Part shown: piece after piece, positions 11,328 to 15,674 of the stretch
Position numbering within the stretch: position 1 is the stretch's first letter
Layout: each line of letters opens with the position of its first letter
DNA from: Isohypsibius dastychi
Lineage: Eukaryota; Tardigrada; Eutardigrada; Parachela; Isohypsibiidae
NCBI GenBank assembly: GCA_034696485.1
Contig: JAQIWT010000729.1
Location: forward strand, 1 to 15,674
Direction of reading: 5' to 3'
Length of the DNA stretch: 15,674 nucleotides
Made by a program: the position numbers and the translations under genes
Notes under the pieces: model-generated
Told to the model about the DNA's origin: nothing
The model's database searches: none
What the model saw: the letters and a program-made list of their open reading frames with translations, nothing else

Positions 11328-13359
11328 TTACGTGTGGCTTTCATATTGTCTGTCGCGATGCGGTCGGCCATTTCCATTTGATGAATACTGCTGCGAGTCG
11401 GGGTATTGGTCCATATAATAGTAGTTCGAGCTCGGGTTGTAATGGCTTGCTGTTGTGTAGGACCCGTCAGCTTGTTGTCGTTTACGTTGCCGTCTATTCC
11501 ACCAGAAGAAGATAGCCAGTAGGATGGCGATTAGAAGAATTGCGGCGAGTATTCCGATCGCTGTCATAAGTTGCTTTAGAGGGAAGCACTGCTTTCCATC
11601 GCTGGATGTCTCTTCTAATGCGAAAGGGTCGTTGATGCTTTCCAGATTAGAGTTGACTACATTTATGGAGTTGATCACATCTGCGCTGCTGAGAACTTTT
11701 CCCTGTCGCCAATTGTCGGAAGGGCTGACGGCTTGTCGAGCTTGTCGTCCGGATGGACATCGAGGCTGAGAAAAGAATAATCAGATACAACATCTGCATT
11801 CTGATCGCCAGTCTGAATGGTACCAGCATTTTCGGTTCTTAACGAGATACATCATTAAATAAAGGAAGTGTGAAAGAATATTGGTCCATAAAAATGGCTG
11901 TGTCTGCAGTGGTGCATAGATTACGCCCGGACAGCCAGGTGTCATTGGATGGTCTACGTTAGGGTTAATGGCTGGAGCAACGTCACATCACCAGAAATGA
12001 CATATTTTCGAAAATCCATATCTAATGCACCGATCCATACAGAGCGACTCTCAAGTCTTCATATTCTTTCTAATACTTTACTTTGTTGAATGGCGTATCG
12101 CATTACAAGCGGAAACGCCGGCGTGCTATCCTGAAGGCCTGAACGTACCGTCTGACAAGATCCGTCGCAGAATACGATTTGACACGAAAGATACAGTCGA
12201 TTTCGATCAGGGAACTTGAATGCTGGAAACTTCGTCCAGTGGATCAACTGACTCTTGTCGCTTGGATCTCTCTCCTTTGTAAATGCCGGAACAACAGAGT
12301 TGTCAATTGGACACCTTGAACACAGTGTTAGTTAAAAAATTCACAGAGTAGTTTCTCAGAGCTAAAATAACAAGGAAGCACGCTCTCGAAGACCCACCCG
12401 TTGTCACTGATTAAGAGCTCCGGTTCTGCAGCGGTTCCATCGCTAGCGAAGCACTTGGTAACGATCGCGTCTTGGTTCTCTGGAAAAACAGGACAATTCA
12501 AACAAAACTGCCAAAAAAGCACTACGTTTATGAACATTATTACTGTTAAACGAAAGAAAAGCTGGTTTCTTGAGCCGGATTGGATTCAGAAGCGCGTGCA
12601 TGTTATACATAAGATCCATCAAAGCCCACCCGATATACCATGCTAGCTCTTAATTCGCACGGTAGGAGATTACTCACCTTTTACTTTGCTCCTGACCACT
12701 ATGGTGATGGTTTCTCCAACAAGCACGGATTTGCTGATTTTAGGTCCATCTCGCTGACCTCCTCTGATGACTTCCATCCACCCGGGTGACAGAATTTGCA
12801 CCTGGTCAGAGTTGGGATCGCTGATTGACCCATCCCCTTGTCCTTTGTCAACCACACATTCTTTGACGAGCTTCTCGTCTGTCTGCCTTTGCAAGAACGG
12901 GTGATGCTGGATGTAAAGCCGGACCCGATGGATTGTTTTACTTGGGTCATCCTTCGAATAAGCATAATTACGCCACTTTTATGCGACTGTAGTGAGGAGA
13001 TATCTACTTTAGATTTAGCTGTGAAGATACCACATTGATTGATTGGTAACGTCATTTCCAGCTTCTTGTCGCCTTTGCCGTGTAGACGACAATCGCGATT
13101 GGGGTCGCCAGCATAAACAATGCCGTTAAAATCTGTCTTGGTTTTCAGCGTTATGGATATTGTTTTGTCCGTGCACCGGAGTTGAATGACTGCAACGCAT
13201 GATGAAATTAATTACTCACAGCATGTTCTCGAACGATACCATAAATGTACATGGGATGTCGCTATCGGAAATATTCAAACGAGATAACCAACCTGAGGGA
13301 TCTACTGAAAGACCAACTGATAAAAGGGATGACAGAATAAGATATATCCATTGAGACAT
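11328..13359 (-). CDS. Single-pass membrane protein with zona pellucida (ZP) domain
   Basis: This is a complete gene with six exons (high to low): 13359-13251, 13189-13008, 12975-12678, 12479-12398, 12314-12149 and 11765-11328. It totals 1275 nt, 424 aa, and all phases join. A signal peptide (MSQWIYLILSSLLSVGLSV) is followed after a short spacer by a ZP domain. ZP-N runs IQLRCTDKTISI, FNGIVYAGDPNRDC, LPINQCG and HHPFLQRQTDEKLVKECVV. ZP-C runs KCFASDG, NGCPIDNSVVPAF, FPAFKFPD and LSCQIVFCDGSC. ZP domains polymerise into extracellular matrices or cuticle-like layers, or act in receptors. A membrane segment (about 345-368, ending FFWW) is followed by NRRQRKRQQ, which sets the tail inside. The tail is Tyr/Ser/Asn-rich (NPSSNYYYMDQY). 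The first intron uses donor CAT/GTACAT (61 nt), chosen because it gives IPFIQLRC; other donors break the phase. Intron 2 is 32 nt. The family is clear; the ortholog is not. Confidence 0.88.
12976..13007 (-). other. 32-nt micro-intron in the ZP gene
   Basis: On the minus strand, GTAGAT...AAAAG is removed between AKSK and WRNYAYSKDD. It has GT and AG ends and a length not divisible by three. Without it the frame needed for HHPFLQRQTDEKL is reached only through a TAA. Its size fits the very short introns known in flatworms. Confidence 0.7.
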
Positions 13360-14482
13360 CCTGGATTTGGCACAAGTAGGATCGAATAGTGAAGCGTGGT
13401 TCTTCAGCTGCAGCTCAGTGCAGCAGGAAGGATTAGACAACAAAAGCAGAGCTGCGGATTACAGCATCGTAAAAAGGTCAGCTGGCTCGATGAAGCTACG
13501 TGTTGGTGTACCGAGAAATCACAAAACGGAAATGCATCTGAATAAAAGTGGAATAAATTAACTAGATTCGTGTTGTGTGAAGTGCTGAACTATTGATGGG
13601 TGACTAACAATCAACCGAGGAAACTCTCTGTGAGAAAAAGTTCGCGCATGAGAAGAGACTGAAATGGCTCCAGGCGAATGATCTCTGTGAAGCACAAGCG
13701 CCATGAAATGCTTGCTAGTTTGGCGGAAGTGGATTAGATAGGTGAGACGGTCGTACGCCAGCCGGTTAATCATGCATGAAGCCAGTACGGGGGTGGGACG
13801 AACAGCTTGTGTAATTGTTCTTTTCTGCTGCCGCGAATCGGGTGACCCGAGAACAAGCCAATAAACTGAGCATGGCTTGCGTACTAAAGAACAACAGGAA
13901 CACGACTGGTCATGCACGGAATTATACATCAGTCAAAATCCGAAATACCCCACCCAGCTCTGCCGGCTGGCATGTGGACTCGGTTATCTGCAATCGGGAT
14001 TGATTCTCAAATCGTTGAAAGGCGAATCGCAGGGTGTAAGCGAATTACAATTACAATTACAGAGGTTCCATGGTATTTCAGAGAAGGGCGATCTGAACGA
14101 AGTACACTGTGCATCGAAAATCCCTCATTTCTGACAGATCCAGGTTCTGAGAGAATTCCGAAGTATCGGTCCAACGGTTAACTCGGTTTACTTCACCAAA
14201 AGGATGAATTCTGTGGATGGGGTAGGGGACTGATTAGTCAGCTTTCGCGTAGAATCTGCTGCGAATCGACTGGCCAGTCAACTCAGCGAAGGGTTCCACA
14301 ATAACCCTGCTTGAATAACCATCGACACTTATCTCGGCGACATTCATCCCTTGGCTAACTGAATGATTATTCCCATGCAAAGCATCACCCGAGAGTAGCT
14401 AAGCAACAACATACTCGATACCTTGCTGAAGGGGGAACCTGGCTGACCTGATGTGACCTTTGTTTACCTTTTTCTGTGCTAG
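13360..14482. other. Intergenic region between divergent ZP and RING-CH genes
   Basis: I recognise no gene. A minus-strand ORF of 123 codons (13929-13558, ATG start) has no recognisable domain, signal peptide or splice support. A short (ATTACA)3-type repeat lies around 14044-14061. The region should hold the promoters and 5' UTRs of both flanking genes. Confidence 0.45.
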
Positions 14483-15149
14483 TTCGCAACTCCTTCCACG
14501 CCCATCTTGAGTGTCTTAACGCTGCAGCATCAAAATCAAACACAAGAAGCATCCCACGAAATGTCCAACCAAGTGGTTAATAATGCTGCTGCTACAGGCA
14601 CTTCGACAACTGATCTGAATCTGCCGTACATTACCCCCGTTGGAAATAATAATTCCACTCAGAAAGAAGACCCAAAACCTCATCTGACCTCAAGTTGTCC
14701 CAGCTTTCTACAAACTGAAAAGTGTTTTGAAGACGTGAAACCCCTCGTCAATAGTCGGACGTCTTTTTTGTTGAGACGAAAGGAAGACGACTTTTATCTC
14801 GAAGATGTGATCAGCGCTGGTGATGGAGATGGCGACCCACACCGAATCAGACTGGCATCCTCGAATCTGTCTTATGCCTCGGCGAATGCCGCACAATGCC
14901 GTATCTGTTTTTCTGGTACTCACTTTGACATTTCGGGAAGTGATTGGGTCAAATTCTCGTCTTCCTCGTAGCCTCTGGTGACATTCTTACAAATGGCCCA
15001 CGCCCGATCTTAGTTCATCCTTGCGCTTGTGACGGCAGCATTCGCTTTTGTCATCCGGAATGTCTTCTGCAGTGGGTGCGCCAGAGTGGGTCGTTTATAT
15101 GTGAACTGTGCAAGACGAGATACAGGATCAGGAGGAGTGGACTCAAAAG
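14483..15149 (+). CDS. MARCH-type RING-CH E3 ubiquitin ligase, N-terminal part (partial)
   Basis: This is a membrane-associated E3 that would ubiquitinate membrane proteins. Exons 14483-14915 and 14972-15149 are separated by a 56-nt intron (GTACTC...CTCGTAG); the gene then continues beyond the window. The first in-frame ATG is 14561. Counting from it, a Ser/Thr/Asn-rich, low-complexity N-terminus of about 110 aa is followed by the RING-CH finger: CRIC (113-116), a spacer across the intron, PCACDGSIRFCHPECLLQW, then GSFICELCKTRYRI. All eight zinc ligands of the C4HC3 pattern and the Trp before the last pair are present. It resembles MARCH4/9/11 and MARCH1/8 about equally. The probable donor at 15150 (AAAAG/GTGTAC) leaves phase 2. 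The transmembrane segments expected after the finger are not in the window. The acceptor TTTTTCTGTGCTAG (14469-14482) is in phase with the ORF, so translation may begin upstream of 14561. Confidence 0.85.
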
Positions 15150-15250
15150 GTGTACGCAGGTCAGTCAAACACACAGGTCAGCATTACGAGATAGCAGAAA
15201 CGCGACAACATTCGAGCAAGCACCACCAGAACACTCTCTTTATAGCTTCT

Positions 15251-15267
15251 GGGGGGGGGGGGGGGGG
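15251..15267 (+). repeat. G17 homopolymer
   Basis: Seventeen consecutive G, the second long G run of the window. Its length may not be reliable. Confidence 0.9.
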
Positions 15268-15521
15268 TCGACCGAAGTGTTTAGATTCATCACTCTGCTA
15301 CTGTGTAGTTTAGGTGGCTGTGCGTTGAGTTTTTCGATGTCTTAGGAGGAATTGGTTACATTGTCCGGTAGCTAATCCAGAGCTTCATACTACTACTTGA
15401 GTCATAGGACTCTCATGGCGTCCATAGGGGCGTATGGGGTGTGAATGTTTTCAGTTAGTAATTGTGCGTGCCCGAACTATGATTCCGTTTCTCAGGGACG
15501 GATCGAGCTCGGGAACCCCTG

Positions 15522-15540
15522 GGGTGCTATTTTAGCACCC
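15522..15540. repeat. Perfect hairpin in G-rich repeat-like sequence
   Basis: GGGTGCTA-TTT-TAGCACCC is a perfect 8-bp stem with a 3-nt loop. It is followed by two similar units, GCGGGGTGCAATCAATTTT (15577-15595) and GCGGGGGTGCGATTTTTT (15616-15633). This looks like the edge of a repeat family that continues past the window. Confidence 0.5.
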
Positions 15541-15674
15541 ACGCGATCGGTCCAGAAAAAAGTCGCAAAAAAACTGCGGGGTGCAATCAATTTTCAAAAA
15601 ACTCCAGGGGGAATTGCGGGGGTGCGATTTTTTAAATCAGGGGGTCTCGCGAAATACACTGGGGGTCCATCTCC

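Larger units (their letters stand above)
15150..15674 (+). other. Intron of the RING-CH gene or intergenic repeat-rich DNA
   Basis: No exon was recognised. The stretch contains a G17 run (15251-15267), a perfect hairpin (15522-15540) and a G-rich degenerate repeat to the window end. An ORF continuing from the RING-CH exon to 15345 passes through the G run and looks like intron read-through. Confidence 0.5.

Noticed and set aside
13190-13219. 30-nt intron in the ZP gene using the GTGAGT donor
   Set aside because: The donor is strong but leaves two bases and breaks the ZP frame; the GTACAT donor at 13250 gives the in-phase join IPFIQLRC.
13558-13929. 123-codon minus-strand ORF upstream of the ZP gene
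   Set aside because: No domain, signal peptide or splice context was recognised. It is long for chance, but not enough to call a gene.
15150-15345. Continuation of the RING-CH ORF through the G17 run
   Set aside because: A good donor lies at 15150, the reading depends on an unreliable homopolymer length, and the expected membrane segments are absent.

Overview
This window is eukaryotic nuclear DNA from a compact invertebrate genome. Its genes are split by short GT-AG introns, most of them 56-400 nt and one only 32 nt. The protein families are animal ones: CUB/LDLa, ZP, epsin, RING-CH and SDHA. No rRNA, tRNA, CRISPR or bacterial signal was seen. A flatworm or another animal that uses spliced-leader trans-splicing is my best guess. 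It rests on the tiny introns and on an operon-like SDHA/epsin pair whose downstream member seems to lack its own start codon. I cannot name the species. All exon models come from reading splice sites and family conservation by eye.

Layout, left to right. 1-486 (+) is the 3' end of a secreted or extracellular CUB-LDLa protein. 487-2231 has no recognisable gene but holds an inverted-repeat element. 2232-2522 (-) is a candidate small secreted peptide precursor with a TATA box upstream. 2523-3897 is intergenic, with a MITE-like inverted repeat and a G15 tract. 3898-4758 (-) is a short single-exon epsin-like clathrin adaptor. 5185-9043 (-) is a complete 13-exon SDHA gene encoding 660 aa; one intron holds a 153-bp MITE-like element and another is of the GC-AG type. 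9466-11099 (+) is a divergent NYN-domain (MARF1-like) protein, head to head with SDHA. 11328-13359 (-) is a complete single-pass membrane protein with a ZP domain. 14483-15149 (+) is the start of a MARCH-type RING-CH E3 ligase that runs off the window. 15150-15674 is intron or intergenic G-rich repeat-like DNA.

The genes do not form one pathway. The most notable arrangement is SDHA followed, on the same strand and about 75 nt after its AATAAA signal, by a splice acceptor. The acceptor opens directly in frame onto the epsin ENTH domain with no ATG. This is what a polycistronic unit resolved by a spliced leader ending in AUG would look like. Other points of interest are the peptide-precursor candidate, the NYN domain with a changed acidic site, the ZP receptor-like protein with a 32-nt intron, and three unrelated inverted-repeat elements.
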